From NCBI GenBank assembly GCA_903828145.1, contig CAIKKY010000007.1:372001-436000 (forward strand): a DNA stretch of 64,000 nt, given 5' to 3'. Shown in pieces: positions 8,254-17,591 of this stretch. The notes below the pieces were generated by a model. The model saw only the letters and a program-made list of their open reading frames with translations, was not told the origin of the DNA and did not search any database. This DNA is from an uncultured Hyphomicrobiales bacterium (lineage in GTDB: Bacteria; Pseudomonadota; Alphaproteobacteria; Rhizobiales; Devosiaceae). A program made the position numbers and the translations under genes. The stretch's first letter is position 1. Each line of letters starts with the position of its first letter.

Positions 8254-8478
8254 ATGAACGGCTGGTTGGATTTCATCCTGGGCTACCTTGCCGCCCAGCT
8301 CTTTCTGGCCGTGCTTCTGGCGCTGGATGCTTTGGGCCTCGCCAGTCGTGTGGCCCATAGCGATATGCCTGTGCTCCCCATTGCGCTTCTTTCGGTGTTT
8401 CTGGGGCTGGCGACGGGCGTATCGTCCTTCGGCACCGCGCTGGCGCTCGAGCCGACCCGCCGCCGCAGGCAGCGCTAA
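8254..8478 (+). CDS. Small two-segment membrane protein, unknown function
   Basis: A 74-residue protein with two hydrophobic stretches (about residues 8-30 and 41-65) and a basic tail ending PTRRRRQR, so the termini are probably cytoplasmic with one periplasmic turn. A good GGAGG site lies before the ATG. I do not recognise the family. It lies between ohr and the rimP promoter and could be cotranscribed with ohr (66 bp gap). Confidence 0.6.
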   Translation: MNGWLDFILGYLAAQLFLAVLLALDALGLASRVAHSDMPVLPIALLSVFLGLATGVSSFGTALALEPTRRRRQR

Positions 8479-8498
8479 CGGCCCCCGCAGCCACCCAG

Positions 8499-8527
8499 TT
8501 GCAAGTTCCGCACGGGCGGCGTATAAG
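8499..8527 (+). promoter_or_regulatory. Sigma-70-type promoter of the rimP-nusA-ylxR-infB operon
   Basis: TTGCAA (8499-8504), a 17 bp spacer, and TATAAG (8522-8527) make a good housekeeping promoter. Initiation near 8534 would give a leader of about 70 nt before rimP, containing the hairpin and U-run at 8557-8594. Confidence 0.6.
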
Positions 8528-8556
8528 GGGGCAAGATACATCTCTGGCTTATGGCG

Positions 8557-8594
8557 AGAGTGGGTGCCTTCCGGGCTCCCGCTCTTTTTGTTTT
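8557..8594 (+). terminator. Leader hairpin with U-run before rimP (possible attenuator)
   Basis: AGAGTGGG (8557-8564) pairs with CCCGCTCT (8578-8585, one G-U pair), with a further inner GCC/GGC pairing. It is followed directly by TTTTTGTTTT (8585-8594). This is the architecture of an intrinsic terminator, yet it lies between the operon promoter and the rimP start. That suggests premature termination as a control point, similar in concept to the rimP-leader RNAs described in other proteobacteria. Confidence 0.5.
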
Positions 8595-8606
8595 AGCGGG
8601 CCCCCT

Positions 8607-9236
8607 TTGACATTCGATCTCAAAGAAAAGCGGTTTTTGAAGGAAACGACTCTCGAGGCGCGGATTGCGCGCATCGTGGAGCCGGTGGCCAATGATCTCG
8701 GCTACAGCCTTGTCCGCGTGAAGATCACGCAGGAAAATGGCTGCACGCTACAGATCATGGCCGAAGACGCCGATGGCCGTTTCAACATCACCGATTGCGA
8801 GCGCCTCTCGAAAGAAGTGTCGCCCGTGCTGGATGTGGAAGATCCGATTGACCGCGAATACCACCTTGAGGTGAGTTCGCCGGGCATCGACCGCCCGCTG
8901 GTGCGCGCCCGCGATTTTGCCACCTATGTCGGCCACGAAGCCAAGATCGAGCTGTCCGACATGCTCGATGGCCGCAAGCGTTTCCGGGGTGTGATTGGCG
9001 CCGTCGATGCCGACAGCGTAACCATCCGCCTGCCTGATGTGCCCAAAGATACCGACCCCGACCACAAGCTGCCCCTGCGGCTTCTGGCCGAGGCCAAGCT
9101 GGTGATGACCGACGCGCTGATGAACATTGCGCGCGCTGACCAGGAAGAATTCCCGATCGACGAAGACGAAGAGATCGAAACCGTCGAACTGGGTGACGTG
9201 GATTCCGAAGCCGCAGACGGCGACAACGCCAACTGA
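8607..9236 (+). CDS. rimP: Ribosome maturation factor RimP
   Basis: A 209-residue RimP protein, needed for 30S subunit maturation. Family features include ARIARIVEPVANDLGYSLVRVKI at the start of the N-terminal domain, followed by DCERLSKEVSPVLDVEDPI and the LEVSSPGIDRPLVRARDF signature. The C-terminal tail is strongly acidic (EEFPIDEDEEIETVELGD). The TTG at 8607 gives MTFDLKEKRFLKETTLEARI, close to family N-termini; the long ORF extension upstream would read through the promoter and hairpin and is rejected. It is the first gene of rimP-nusA-ylxR-infB. Confidence 0.9.
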   Translation: MTFDLKEKRFLKETTLEARIARIVEPVANDLGYSLVRVKITQENGCTLQIMAEDADGRFNITDCERLSKEVSPVLDVEDPIDREYHLEVSSPGIDRPLVRARDFATYVGHEAKIELSDMLDGRKRFRGVIGAVDADSVTIRLPDVPKDTDPDHKLPLRLLAEAKLVMTDALMNIARADQEEFPIDEDEEIETVELGDVDSEAADGDNAN

Positions 9237-9266
9237 TCGGCACGCCCTCAAGAGGAGATTGACCCA

Positions 9267-10859
9267 ATGGCCGTGAGCGCGAACCGCCTGGAACTGCTCC
9301 AGATCGCCGATGCCGTTGCCCGCGAGAAATCGATCGATCGCATGATTGTGATCGAAGCGATGCAGGACGCCATGGAGAAGGCCGCCAAGGGCCGCTACGG
9401 CGCTGAGACCAATATCAAGGTCGAAATCAACCCGCGCTCAGGCGAAACCCGCATGTGGCGCCTGCTCGAAGTGGTGGATGCGGTTGAAGAACCGGCCCGC
9501 CAGATCCTGCTCAAGGACGCCAAGTTCAAAAACGATGCGGCCAAGATCGGCGATTTCATCACCGAGCCGCTGCCGCCCATGGAATATGGCCGCATTGCCG
9601 CGCAATCGGCCAAGCAGGTCATTGTGCAGAAGGTCCGCGACGCTGAGCGCGACCGCATGTACGACGAATATATCGGCCGCGTCGGCGAGATCGTGAACGG
9701 CACCGTCAAGCGCGTCGAATATGGCAACGTGATTGTCGATCTCGGCCGGGGCGAAGCCATCATCCGCCGCGATGAGCTGATCCCCCGCGAGCTCTATCGC
9801 TACGGCGACCGCGTGCGCGCTTATATTTACGATGTGCGCCGCGAACAGCGCGGCCCGCAGATTTTCCTGTCGCGCACCCATCCGCAGTTCATGGCCAAGC
9901 TGTTCATGCAGGAAGTGCCGGAAATCTACGATGGCATCATCTCGATCCGCTCGATTGCGCGGGACCCGGGCAGCCGCGCCAAAATCGCCGTCACGTCGTC
10001 GGATTCGTCCATTGATCCGGTGGGCGCCTGCGTCGGCATGCGCGGCAGCCGTGTGCAGGCCGTTGTGGCCGAATTGCAGGGCGAAAAGATCGATATCATC
10101 CCGTGGACCGAAAGCATTGCCGACCTCGTGGTCTCGGCCCTGCAGCCGGCCGATGTGGCCAAGGTGGTGCTCGATGAGCAGGCCGAACGCATTGAAGTCG
10201 TGGTGCCCGATGAGCAGCTGTCGCTCGCTATCGGCCGTCGCGGCCAGAACGTGCGTCTCGCCAGCCAGCTCATTGGCTGGGATATCGACATTCTGACCGA
10301 GCAGGAAGAATCCGAACGTCGCCAGAAGGAATTCACCGAACGCTCGACGCTGTTCATGAAGGCCCTCGATGTCGATGAGATGGTCGCCCAGCTCCTCGCG
10401 TCCGAAGGCTTCTCGTCGGTCGAAGAACTCGCCTATATCGATCTCGCGGAAATCGCGTCGATCCAGGGCTTCGACGAAGAAACCGCCGGTGAAATCCAGA
10501 ACCGCGCCGCCGAATATCTTGCCGCCATCGAGCGTGAAAACGACGATGAACGCAAAAAGCTCGGCGTGGCCGATGAGCTGTATGAAATCCCGGGCCTCAC
10601 GGCCGCCATGCTCGTGGCGCTCGGCGCCGAGGGTGTGAAGACCATTGAGGATTTTGCGGGCTGCGCCGCCGACGATCTTGTCGGCTGGAGCGAACGCAAG
10701 GATGGAGAGACCAAGCGCTTCGAAGGCACCTTCAAGGATTTCCCGGTGTCGCGTGAAGAGGCAGAAGACATGATCCTTCAGGCTCGCCTCAAGGCGGGCT
10801 GGATCACCGAAGCCGACCTTGCGGTCGATGCAGACGCTCAGGAGGGGGCACCCGTCTAA
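9267..10859 (+). CDS. nusA: Transcription termination/antitermination factor NusA
   Basis: A 530-residue NusA with the canonical order: N-terminal RNA-polymerase-binding domain, S1 domain (around [21 protein letters not shown]), two KH domains ([15 protein letters not shown] and [16 protein letters not shown]), and alphaproteobacterial C-terminal helix-hairpin-helix repeats ([31 protein letters not shown]). NusA modulates pausing, intrinsic termination and antitermination. An AGAGGAG site precedes the ATG, 30 bases after rimP. Nothing unusual in length or motifs. Confidence 0.97.
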   Translation: MAVSANRLELLQIADAVAREKSIDRMIVIEAMQDAMEKAAKGRYGAETNIKVEINPRSGETRMWRLLEVVDAVEEPARQILLKDAKFKNDAAKIGDFITEPLPPMEYGRIAAQSAKQVIVQKVRDAERDRMYDEYIGRVGEIVNGTVKRVEYGNVIVDLGRGEAIIRRDELIPRELYRYGDRVRAYIYDVRREQRGPQIFLSRTHPQFMAKLFMQEVPEIYDGIISIRSIARDPGSRAKIAVTSSDSSIDPVGACVGMRGSRVQAVVAELQGEKIDIIPWTESIADLVVSALQPADVAKVVLDEQAERIEVVVPDEQLSLAIGRRGQNVRLASQLIGWDIDILTEQEESERRQKEFTERSTLFMKALDVDEMVAQLLASEGFSSVEELAYIDLAEIASIQGFDEETAGEIQNRAAEYLAAIERENDDERKKLGVADELYEIPGLTAAMLVALGAEGVKTIEDFAGCAADDLVGWSERKDGETKRFEGTFKDFPVSREEAEDMILQARLKAGWITEADLAVDADAQEGAPV

Positions 10860-10878
10860 GGGTGCTCACCCCCGCGCC

Positions 10879-11499
10879 ATGCCGCGCTCGGAAGAAGAAA
10901 CAGAACGGATGTGTGCGCTGAGCCGTGAAACGCGGCTCGTTGGCGACCTCATCCGTTTTGCCGTCTCGCCCGAGGGGCAGGTGGTGCCCGATACCGATGC
11001 CCTGGCCGAAGGCCGGGGCGTGTGGATCACGCTGGGCGAAAAGCAGGTTGGCGAAGCCGTCCGAAAAAAAGCGTTTGCACGGAGCCTTAAGGCCGAGGTC
11101 AGCGTTCCAGCTGATCTGGCGGAACTCACGCGTCGCCGCCTGGCGGAGCGTCTGATGAATGCGCTGTCGATTGCGCGCAAGGCGGGCCAGCTGATTACCG
11201 GCGCGACCAAGGTCAAGTCGGCAATCGAAGCCGGTGATGTTGTCGGGTTGCTCAACGCAACCGATGGCGCGCCAGACGGAAAATCAAAACTCGCGGGCTC
11301 GATCAAAGGCCGCGAAATGGCATTGAAGGATGCGGGATTTTCGCCCGATCCGGTGCCGCAATTCGAATTGCTCGATTCCACCCAATTGGGTTTGGCACTT
11401 GGCATCGAAAATGTGATACATGCTGCGCTCATTAAAGGGGGCGCGGCTCAGGCGGCAGTGAAAAGGGCTGAAAGATTGGCCCGATACATTGCCAACTAG
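10879..11499 (+). CDS. YlxR (DUF448) plus L7Ae-like RNA-binding protein
   Basis: A 206-residue protein. The N-terminal half is the YlxR/DUF448 domain (RMCALSRETR, then a GRGVWITL segment). The C-terminal half, from about residue 90, resembles an L7Ae/L30e-type RNA-binding domain (NALSIARKAGQLITGATKV). The alphaproteobacterial fusion of the two modules between nusA and infB is common. YlxR is an RNase P modulator in Bacillus-type organisms; the role here is inferred only as RNA binding in translation or ribosome assembly. The ATG at 10879, 19 bases after nusA, is chosen over upstream starts inside nusA. Confidence 0.85.
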   Translation: MPRSEEETERMCALSRETRLVGDLIRFAVSPEGQVVPDTDALAEGRGVWITLGEKQVGEAVRKKAFARSLKAEVSVPADLAELTRRRLAERLMNALSIARKAGQLITGATKVKSAIEAGDVVGLLNATDGAPDGKSKLAGSIKGREMALKDAGFSPDPVPQFELLDSTQLGLALGIENVIHAALIKGGAAQAAVKRAERLARYIAN

Positions 11500-11612
11500 G
11501 TGAGCTATTGAGCGGCGCAGCAGCGCTACGCCGCCCCTGTAGCTCGGAGTTCGCACCCCGACCGGAAGGCCATCGGCCTTTCTGACGAGTTTCGCAAGGA
11601 AGACGCGAGTAC

Positions 11613-14336
11613 ATGGCTGATAACGACGACAAGCGCGACGATTCTGCAGCGGGCGGCAAAAAAACGCTCACGCTGAAGGGTGCACCCAGCCTGGGTGGAC
11701 GCCCCAATGTGACACGCACGTCGCGCACCGTAGTGGTTGAAAAGCGCACGCGCTTTGTGCCTCCGGGCGCGGCGCCGCATGTGCCCCATACGCCGCATCC
11801 CCCGCACACGCCGCAACCGCGGCCCCTAAGCGCCGCGCCAGCAGCGCCCGCAACCCCAGCGACGCCTGCACCGCAGGTGCGTCCGCAGGCTGCCCCGTCG
11901 CAGTCGCGGCCGTCCTCCGGACCGTCGTCCAACCAGCGGCCGCCGATGCGCAGCTCGCAGGGTGGTCCGCGGTCGGGTGGGCTCAGCGCCACTGAATCGG
12001 ATGCCCGCGCCCGCGCCCTGCGCGAAGCGGCTGGCCGTCAGGCCGAAGATCAGGCCCGGGCCCGGGCTGAAGAAGCGCGCCGCAACGAAGAAGATGCGCG
12101 TCGTCGTGCCCTGCGCGAAGAAGCGCAGCGCGCCGAAGATGCCCGCGTTCGCGCCATCGAGGCCGACAAGGCCCTGAAGGAAGTTGCCGAAGTGGCAACC
12201 CCCTCGCGTGAGCCGCGTGTTTCGCCGGCCCGCCGCGCTGGTGATACGCGTCCCCCGGCCCGTCCGCAGGCTGGCGTCGGCGATCTGCCGCCCGCCCCGC
12301 CGTCTGAGGCCGATGGCCGCAAGATCCGCACGATTGCGCCCGCGCCCCGCACCGGTCTCGTCAACGCCGCCGAACTTGAAAGCGCGCGCCGGGGTGTTAC
12401 CCGCGCCGTTCCCGAGCGGCCGGTCCGCAAGGGTCCGGATGATGGTGCCTTTGCCCGCAGCCGCCTGACCGTGACCAATGCCGGTTCGGAAAGCGAACGT
12501 GACCGTGGTCCGTCGCTGGCCGCCATGCGTCGCCGTCGCGACAAGAAAATGGGCCGCAACCAGCAGGTTGCCCCCAAGATCAGTCGTGAAGTCATCATCC
12601 CGGAAGCCATTACCGTCCAGGAACTGGCCAACCGTATGGCTGAACGCGCGGTGGACGTGATCAAGATCCTGATGGCCCAGGGCCAGATGGTGAAGATCAA
12701 CGATATCCTCGATGCGGACTCGGCTGAACTGATTGCCACCGAACTTGGCCACACCGTGAAGCGCGTCTCCGACGCCGACGTGGAAGAAGGCCTGTTCGAT
12801 ATCCCCGCCGACGACAAGGCTGAAGATCTGACCAACCGCCCGCCGGTTGTCACGATCATGGGTCACGTCGACCACGGCAAGACCTCGCTGCTCGATGCGA
12901 TCCGCGAAGCCAACGTGGTTTCGGGCGAAGCGGGCGGCATTACCCAGCATATTGGCGCCTATCAGGTGGTGAAGAACGGCCACCGGATTACCTTCCTCGA
13001 TACGCCGGGCCACGAGGCCTTTACCGCCATGCGTGCCCGTGGCGCGCAGGCCACGGATATTGCCGTGCTGGTGGTGGCCGCCGATGACGGCGTGATGCCG
13101 CAGACGATCGAAAGCATCAAGCACGCCAAGGCGGCGGGTGTGCCGATCATTGTGGCCATCAACAAGATGGACAAGCCGAGCGCCAACCCGACCCGGGTGC
13201 GCACCGAGCTGCTGCAGCACGAAGTGTTTGTGGAAAGCATGGGCGGCGACGTTCTCGACGTTGAAGTGTCGGCCTTGCAGAAGACCGGCCTCGACAAGCT
13301 GCTCGAAACCATCCTGCTGCAGGCCGAAGTGCTTGAACTCAAGGTGGCGCGTGATGGCCGGGCCGAAGGCCTCGTCATTGAAGCCAAGCTTGATCGCGGT
13401 CGCGGCTCGGTTGCCACCGTGCTCGTTCAGCGTGGCACGCTGCATGTGGGCGATATCGTGGTTGCAGGCACCGAATTTGCCCGCGTCCGTGCGCTCATCA
13501 ACGAAAAGGGCGAGCAGGTCAAAAGCGCCGAACCCTCGACTCCGGTCGAAGTGCTCGGGTTTACGGGCGTGCCGTCAGCCGGTGACCGCTTCTCGGTTGT
13601 TGAAACCGAAGCGCGGGCCCGCGAAGTGACCGAATATCGTCAGCGCCTGATCCGCGAAAAGACCGCTGGTGGTGGTGCAACCAGCCTCGAGCAGATGATG
13701 AATCAGCTCAAGGCCTCGGGCATTGCCAAGTTCCCGCTCATCATCAAGGGCGACGTTCAGGGCTCGGTCGAAGCGATCAACGCCTCGCTCAACAAGCTCT
13801 CCACCGAGGAAGTCTCGGCGCAGATCCTGTATTCGGGCGTCGGCGGCATCACCGAATCCGATGTCACCCTGGCCTCGGCCTCGGGCGCGATCATCATCGG
13901 CTTCAACGTCCGCGCCAACAAGCAGGCGCAGGATCTGGCGACGCGCGACAAGATCGAAATCCGCTATTACAACATCATCTACGATCTCGTGGATGACGTG
14001 AAAGCGGCCATGTCGGGCCTCCTGAAGCCCGAGCGGCGCGAAACCTTCATCGGCTACGCCGAAATCCTCGAAGTCTTCAACATCACCAAGGTCGGCAAGG
14101 TCGCCGGCTGCCGGATTACCGAAGGCATCGTCGAGCGCGGCGCCGGTGTGCGCCTCCTGCGCGACAACGTGGTTATCCACGAAGGCAAGCTCTCGACGCT
14201 CAAGCGCTTCAAGGACGAAGTCAAGGAAGTGCCGGTCGGCCAGGAATGCGGCATGGCGTTTGAAAAGTACGAAGATATTCGTGCTGGCGACGTAATCGAA
14301 TGCTTCCGCGTCGAAAGCGTCACGCGGACGCTGTAA
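11613..14336 (+). CDS. infB: Translation initiation factor IF-2
   Basis: A 907-residue IF-2. Residues about 40-120 form a Pro/Ala/His-rich low-complexity stretch, followed by an Arg/Glu/Ala-rich helical region and the IF2-N domain. The GTPase domain has G1 GHVDHGKTS (417-425), G3 DTPGHE (463-468) and G4 NKMD (517-520). Domains II-IV, which bind fMet-tRNA, complete the C-terminus. IF-2 places initiator tRNA on the 30S subunit. It ends the rimP-nusA-ylxR-infB operon and is followed by a good terminator; rbfA, its usual downstream neighbour, is found about 26 kb away. Confidence 0.97.
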   Translation: MADNDDKRDDSAAGGKKTLTLKGAPSLGGRPNVTRTSRTVVVEKRTRFVPPGAAPHVPHTPHPPHTPQPRPLSAAPAAPATPATPAPQVRPQAAPSQSRPSSGPSSNQRPPMRSSQGGPRSGGLSATESDARARALREAAGRQAEDQARARAEEARRNEEDARRRALREEAQRAEDARVRAIEADKALKEVAEVATPSREPRVSPARRAGDTRPPARPQAGVGDLPPAPPSEADGRKIRTIAPAPRTGLVNAAELESARRGVTRAVPERPVRKGPDDGAFARSRLTVTNAGSESERDRGPSLAAMRRRRDKKMGRNQQVAPKISREVIIPEAITVQELANRMAERAVDVIKILMAQGQMVKINDILDADSAELIATELGHTVKRVSDADVEEGLFDIPADDKAEDLTNRPPVVTIMGHVDHGKTSLLDAIREANVVSGEAGGITQHIGAYQVVKNGHRITFLDTPGHEAFTAMRARGAQATDIAVLVVAADDGVMPQTIESIKHAKAAGVPIIVAINKMDKPSANPTRVRTELLQHEVFVESMGGDVLDVEVSALQKTGLDKLLETILLQAEVLELKVARDGRAEGLVIEAKLDRGRGSVATVLVQRGTLHVGDIVVAGTEFARVRALINEKGEQVKSAEPSTPVEVLGFTGVPSAGDRFSVVETEARAREVTEYRQRLIREKTAGGGATSLEQMMNQLKASGIAKFPLIIKGDVQGSVEAINASLNKLSTEEVSAQILYSGVGGITESDVTLASASGAIIIGFNVRANKQAQDLATRDKIEIRYYNIIYDLVDDVKAAMSGLLKPERRETFIGYAEILEVFNITKVGKVAGCRITEGIVERGAGVRLLRDNVVIHEGKLSTLKRFKDEVKEVPVGQECGMAFEKYEDIRAGDVIECFRVESVTRTL

Positions 14337-14354
14337 AGCGCCGACACCATCAAC

Positions 14355-14383
14355 AAAGGGCGGTCCACGGGCCGCCCTTTTGC
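14355..14383 (+). terminator. Intrinsic terminator after infB
   Basis: AAAGGGCGG (14355-14363) pairs with CCGCCCTTT (14372-14380) around an eight-base loop, ending in TTTT. It closes the rimP-nusA-ylxR-infB operon, so rbfA is not co-transcribed with infB here. Confidence 0.8.
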
Positions 14384-14498
14384 GTTAGGCCGACCGGGGC
14401 TCGCACCGGCACCGGGCCTGGTGGAATGCACTGAGGGTCACTGGCCGGATTCGCTGGCCGCTGCTAAATTAACGATCATCCAATCAAGGGGAATAACC

Positions 14499-15488
14499 AT
14501 GGACTACCGCCGCCTCGGCAAATCCGGCCTCCGGGTCAGCGAATTTTCGTATGGAGCGTGGGTGACTTTCGCCAAGCAGGCGGGGGAAAAAGACGCCAGC
14601 GAGATGATGGCCACGGCCTATGACCATGGCATCAATTTCTTCGACAATGCCGAAGGCTATGAGCGCGGCAATGCCGAAGTGCTGATGGGCGAAGTGCTGT
14701 CCAAGCTCAACTGGAAGCGCGATACCTATGTCGTATCCTCGAAAGTCTTCTGGGGCGGTGACAAGCCGAACCAGAAGGGTCTCTCGCGCAAGCACGTGAC
14801 CGAAGCCTGCCATGCCGCGCTGAAGCGCCTGCAGGTCGACTATCTTGACCTCTATTTCTGCCACCGTCCCGATGTAGATACGCCCATCGAAGAAACCGTC
14901 TGGGCCATGCATAACCTCGTGACGCAGGGCAAGATCCTGTACTGGGGCACGTCCGAATGGACGGCACAGCAGCTGACCGAAGCCTGGGGCGTGGCGCGCG
15001 CGATGAACCTCACGCCGCCCACCATGGAACAGCCGCAGTACAACATGTTCGAGCGCCAGAAGGTCGAGGGCGACTATGCGCCGCTCTATGATCTCTTCGG
15101 GCTCGGCACCACCATCTGGTCGCCGCTCGCCTCGGGCATTCTCACCGGCAAATATGCCGATGGCATCCCCGAAGGCAGCCGCATGAGCCTGCCCGGCTAC
15201 GAATGGCTGCGCGACACGCTGTCCACCGAAGCTGGTCGCCAGAAGATCGAGAAAGCGCGCAAGCTCAACGATCTCGCCAAAGAAGCCGGTCTGTCGCTGG
15301 CGCATATGGCGCTGCTCTGGTGCCTGCGCACGCCGCATGTGTCGACGGTCATTCTGGGCGCCTCGCGCACCAGCCAGCTCGTCGACAATATCAAGGCGCT
15401 TGAGCACAAAGCGAAGATGACGCCTGAGCTGATCGAGCGCATCGAGACCATTCTCGGCAACAAGCCGGCCGGTCCGCAGCGCTACTGA
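14499..15488 (+). CDS. Aldo/keto reductase (KCNAB/YghZ-like)
   Basis: A 329-residue TIM-barrel aldo/keto reductase of the group that includes YghZ and the potassium-channel beta subunits. The catalytic tetrad is D49, Y54, K82 and H122 (FFDNAEGY, SSKVFW, YFCHRPD). The C-terminal NADPH-binding segment (VILGASRTSQL) is also intact. These enzymes reduce aldehydes such as methylglyoxal; the substrate here is unknown. The start at 14499 has AAGGGG upstream. It stands alone between the infB terminator and the convergent trmB. Confidence 0.9.
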   Translation: MDYRRLGKSGLRVSEFSYGAWVTFAKQAGEKDASEMMATAYDHGINFFDNAEGYERGNAEVLMGEVLSKLNWKRDTYVVSSKVFWGGDKPNQKGLSRKHVTEACHAALKRLQVDYLDLYFCHRPDVDTPIEETVWAMHNLVTQGKILYWGTSEWTAQQLTEAWGVARAMNLTPPTMEQPQYNMFERQKVEGDYAPLYDLFGLGTTIWSPLASGILTGKYADGIPEGSRMSLPGYEWLRDTLSTEAGRQKIEKARKLNDLAKEAGLSLAHMALLWCLRTPHVSTVILGASRTSQLVDNIKALEHKAKMTPELIERIETILGNKPAGPQRY

Positions 15489-15495
15489 TCCTGGG

Positions 15496-15517
15496 CCCGG
15501 CGCGTTCGCGCGCCGGG
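15496..15517. terminator. Hairpin with UUCG loop between convergent genes
   Basis: CCCGGCGCG (15496-15504) and CGCGCCGGG (15509-15517) form a perfect 9 bp stem closed by a TTCG tetraloop. It lies between the aldo/keto reductase stop (15488) and the trmB stop (15524). It reads the same on both strands, but there is no U-run. Confidence 0.55.
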
Positions 15518-15523
15518 TCGCCC

Positions 15524-16231
15524 CTACCGCCGGATGAAGGTAAAATAAAAGCTCGTCATCCGGCCCTCGACGCGGGCTTTTTCTTCGTATCGCGTCGGCT
15601 CCCAGCCTGGATAGGGCTGGTGCCAGCTGCCCGGCGCGCCGAGATCAACCTGCCAGTCCGGCGCGCGCAACACATGGGCCAGCGTCCAGTTGGCATAATC
15701 CTCGATATCGCTCGCAAAGCGGAAATACCCGCCCGGCTTCACCACCCGCGCCATTTCCTTGAGCGTGGTGGGCGACACAAACCGCCGCTTGTGGTGCCGC
15801 GATTTGGGCCATGGGTCGGGATAGAGCAGATACACGCCGTCCAGCACGCCATCGGGCATGGCGAGCAACAGCTTCAGCGCGTCATCGGTGAACAGCCGGA
15901 TATTGCCGAGCCCCTGTTCGTCGATCTGCTGCACCAGCTTGGCAATGCCGCCCGAAAACACTTCGCAGCCGATAAAGCCGGTCTCCGGGGCGCGGCTCGC
16001 TTCAAGCGACAGATGCTCGCCGCCGCCATAGCCGATTTCGAGCACATGGTGCTTCGCCGCCGGAAACAGCGTGCGCGGATCGATCACGCCGCCATCGAGC
16101 GCAATGTCCAACTGCGGCAGCAGCGTCTTGAACAACGCATCCTGGCCCCGATGCAGGCGTTTGCCTGATCGGCGACCAAAGAAGGCGCGCATCTGACCAT
16201 CGGCGTTGAGGGGGTGGTCGCCCCGGCTCAC
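15524..16231 (-). CDS. trmB: tRNA (guanine-N7-)-methyltransferase
   Basis: A 235-residue class I methyltransferase that makes m7G46 in the tRNA variable loop. The SAM-binding motif is [12 protein letters not shown], and the family signature [12 protein letters not shown] follows the LLYP strand. The start overlaps the metK stop by four bases (ATGA), so translation is coupled. It is the last gene of the miaB-phoH-ybeY-tlyC-lnt-metK-trmB run and converges on the aldo/keto reductase. Confidence 0.95.
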   Translation of the reverse strand: MSRGDHPLNADGQMRAFFGRRSGKRLHRGQDALFKTLLPQLDIALDGGVIDPRTLFPAAKHHVLEIGYGGGEHLSLEASRAPETGFIGCEVFSGGIAKLVQQIDEQGLGNIRLFTDDALKLLLAMPDGVLDGVYLLYPDPWPKSRHHKRRFVSPTTLKEMARVVKPGGYFRFASDIEDYANWTLAHVLRAPDWQVDLGAPGSWHQPYPGWEPTRYEEKARVEGRMTSFYFTFIRR

Positions 16232-17490
16232 GCGGCCTTCACCGCAGCCTTGAGCACCGACACCAGATCGGTCTTTTCCCAGCTGAAGCTGCCATCGCGG
16301 CCCGGCTTGCGGCCGAAATGGCCGTAGGCCGAGGTCTTGGCATAGATTGGCCGGTTGAGATCGAGCTTGGTGCGGATGCCGCGCGGCGACAGGTCGAACA
16401 CCTCGCCCAGCACCTTTTCCAGCTTGCCCTCGTCCACCTTGCCGGTGCCGTGCAGATCGACATAGATCGACAGCGGCTGCGCCACTCCAATGGCATAGCT
16501 CAGCTGAATGGTTGCCCGGTCGGCGAGACCGGCGGCCACCACGTTTTTAGCGAGATAACGCGCGGCATAGGCTGCTGAACGATCGACCTTCGTCGGGTCT
16601 TTGCCCGAAAAGGCGCCGCCGCCATGCGGGGCCGCGCCACCATAGGTATCGACAATAATCTTGCGCCCGGTTAGGCCCGCATCGCCATCGGGCCCACCCA
16701 CCACGAACTTGCCGGTGGGGTTCACGTGCCACACCGTATCCTTGCCGATCCAGCCCTCGGGCAGCGCTTCGCGCACATAGGGCTCGATGATCTTTTTCAC
16801 ATCGGCCGAGGTCAGGCTGGGGTCGAGATGCTGGGTCGAGACCACAATCTGCGTCACGCCAACCGGCTTGCCGTCTTCATACTTCACGGTGACCTGGCTC
16901 TTGGCATCGGGACCAAGCTTCACGGCGTCGCCGCGGCCTTCCTTGCGCGCCAGGGTCAGGGTCTCAAGAATCTTGTGCGCATAATAGATCGGAGCCGGCA
17001 GCAGCTCCGGTGTTTCGCGGCTGGCGTACCCGAACATGATGCCCTGGTCGCCCGCGCCCACATCCTTGTTGCCCGATTCATCCACGCCCTGCGCAATATC
17101 AGCCGATTGGCCGTGCAGCAGCACGTCGATTTTCGCGGTCTTCCAGTGGAACCCGGCCTGTTCATAGCCAATGGCCTTGATCGCCTTGCGGGCCGCCGAA
17201 CGGAACTTTGACGGGTTGACGAGCGGTGCACCCGACGCGTCGTGCAGCACCTTACCGTCTTTGCCCTTTTTGAGCAGCGTATCGGGCACGCGCACTTCGC
17301 CAGCAATTACCACGCGATTGGTGGTCGCCAGCGTTTCGCAGGCCACGCGCACCTTGGCCGGGTCCATGCCGGTCTTTTTGGCTTCGCGGAACACCAGATC
17401 GACAATCTCGTCGGAAATCCGGTCGCATACCTTGTCGGGATGCCCCTCCGACACAGATTCAGACGTGAACAAATACGAGGAGCGCGCCAC
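16228..17490 (-). CDS. metK: S-adenosylmethionine synthetase
   Basis: A 420-residue MetK, which makes S-adenosylmethionine from methionine and ATP. Motifs present include [20 protein letters not shown] at the N-terminus, [12 protein letters not shown], and the [10 protein letters not shown]-loop-like segment. The GTG at 17490 gives the family N-terminus [14 protein letters not shown]; the longer ORF upstream would begin inside lnt. A perfect 16 bp palindrome (17576-17591) lies about 90 bp upstream. In rhizobia as I recall them, a small HTH regulator gene often sits between lnt and metK; it is absent here. Confidence 0.96.
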   Translation of the reverse strand: MARSSYLFTSESVSEGHPDKVCDRISDEIVDLVFREAKKTGMDPAKVRVACETLATTNRVVIAGEVRVPDTLLKKGKDGKVLHDASGAPLVNPSKFRSAARKAIKAIGYEQAGFHWKTAKIDVLLHGQSADIAQGVDESGNKDVGAGDQGIMFGYASRETPELLPAPIYYAHKILETLTLARKEGRGDAVKLGPDAKSQVTVKYEDGKPVGVTQIVVSTQHLDPSLTSADVKKIIEPYVREALPEGWIGKDTVWHVNPTGKFVVGGPDGDAGLTGRKIIVDTYGGAAPHGGGAFSGKDPTKVDRSAAYAARYLAKNVVAAGLADRATIQLSYAIGVAQPLSIYVDLHGTGKVDEGKLEKVLGEVFDLSPRGIRTKLDLNRPIYAKTSAYGHFGRKPGRDGSFSWEKTDLVSVLKAAVKAA

Positions 17491-17575
17491 TGAAACCCCC
17501 AAAATCGTGCAAAAACGGCCCGGAATATGACCCCTCAGCGGTTTTGCCACCCCAAGGCCAGTCTGGTCAAGGAAT

Positions 17576-17591
17576 ATAAAGATATCTTTAT
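17576..17591. promoter_or_regulatory. Perfect palindromic operator candidate upstream of metK
   Basis: ATAAAGATATCTTTAT is a perfect 16 bp inverted repeat, AT-rich in a GC-rich background. It lies 85-100 bp before the metK start and overlaps the lnt stop codon. It resembles the AT-rich palindromes bound by ArsR-family SahR/SamR regulators that control methionine and SAM-cycle genes in proteobacteria. The regulator assignment is inference. Confidence 0.55.

Noticed and set aside
11565-11581. Small hairpin GAAGGCC/GGCCTTT before infB
   Set aside because: The three-base loop and short stem followed by only a few T residues are too weak to call a terminator or leader element.
11826-13445. 539-codon minus-strand ORF
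   Set aside because: Shadow of infB; high-GC third-position pattern leaves the opposite strand open. No domain recognisable.
17491-17575. SAM riboswitch upstream of metK
   Set aside because: The region was read on the minus strand for SAM-II or SAM/SAH-type pairing; no matching conserved core was recognised. Only the palindrome is reported. An Infernal/Rfam scan would settle it.
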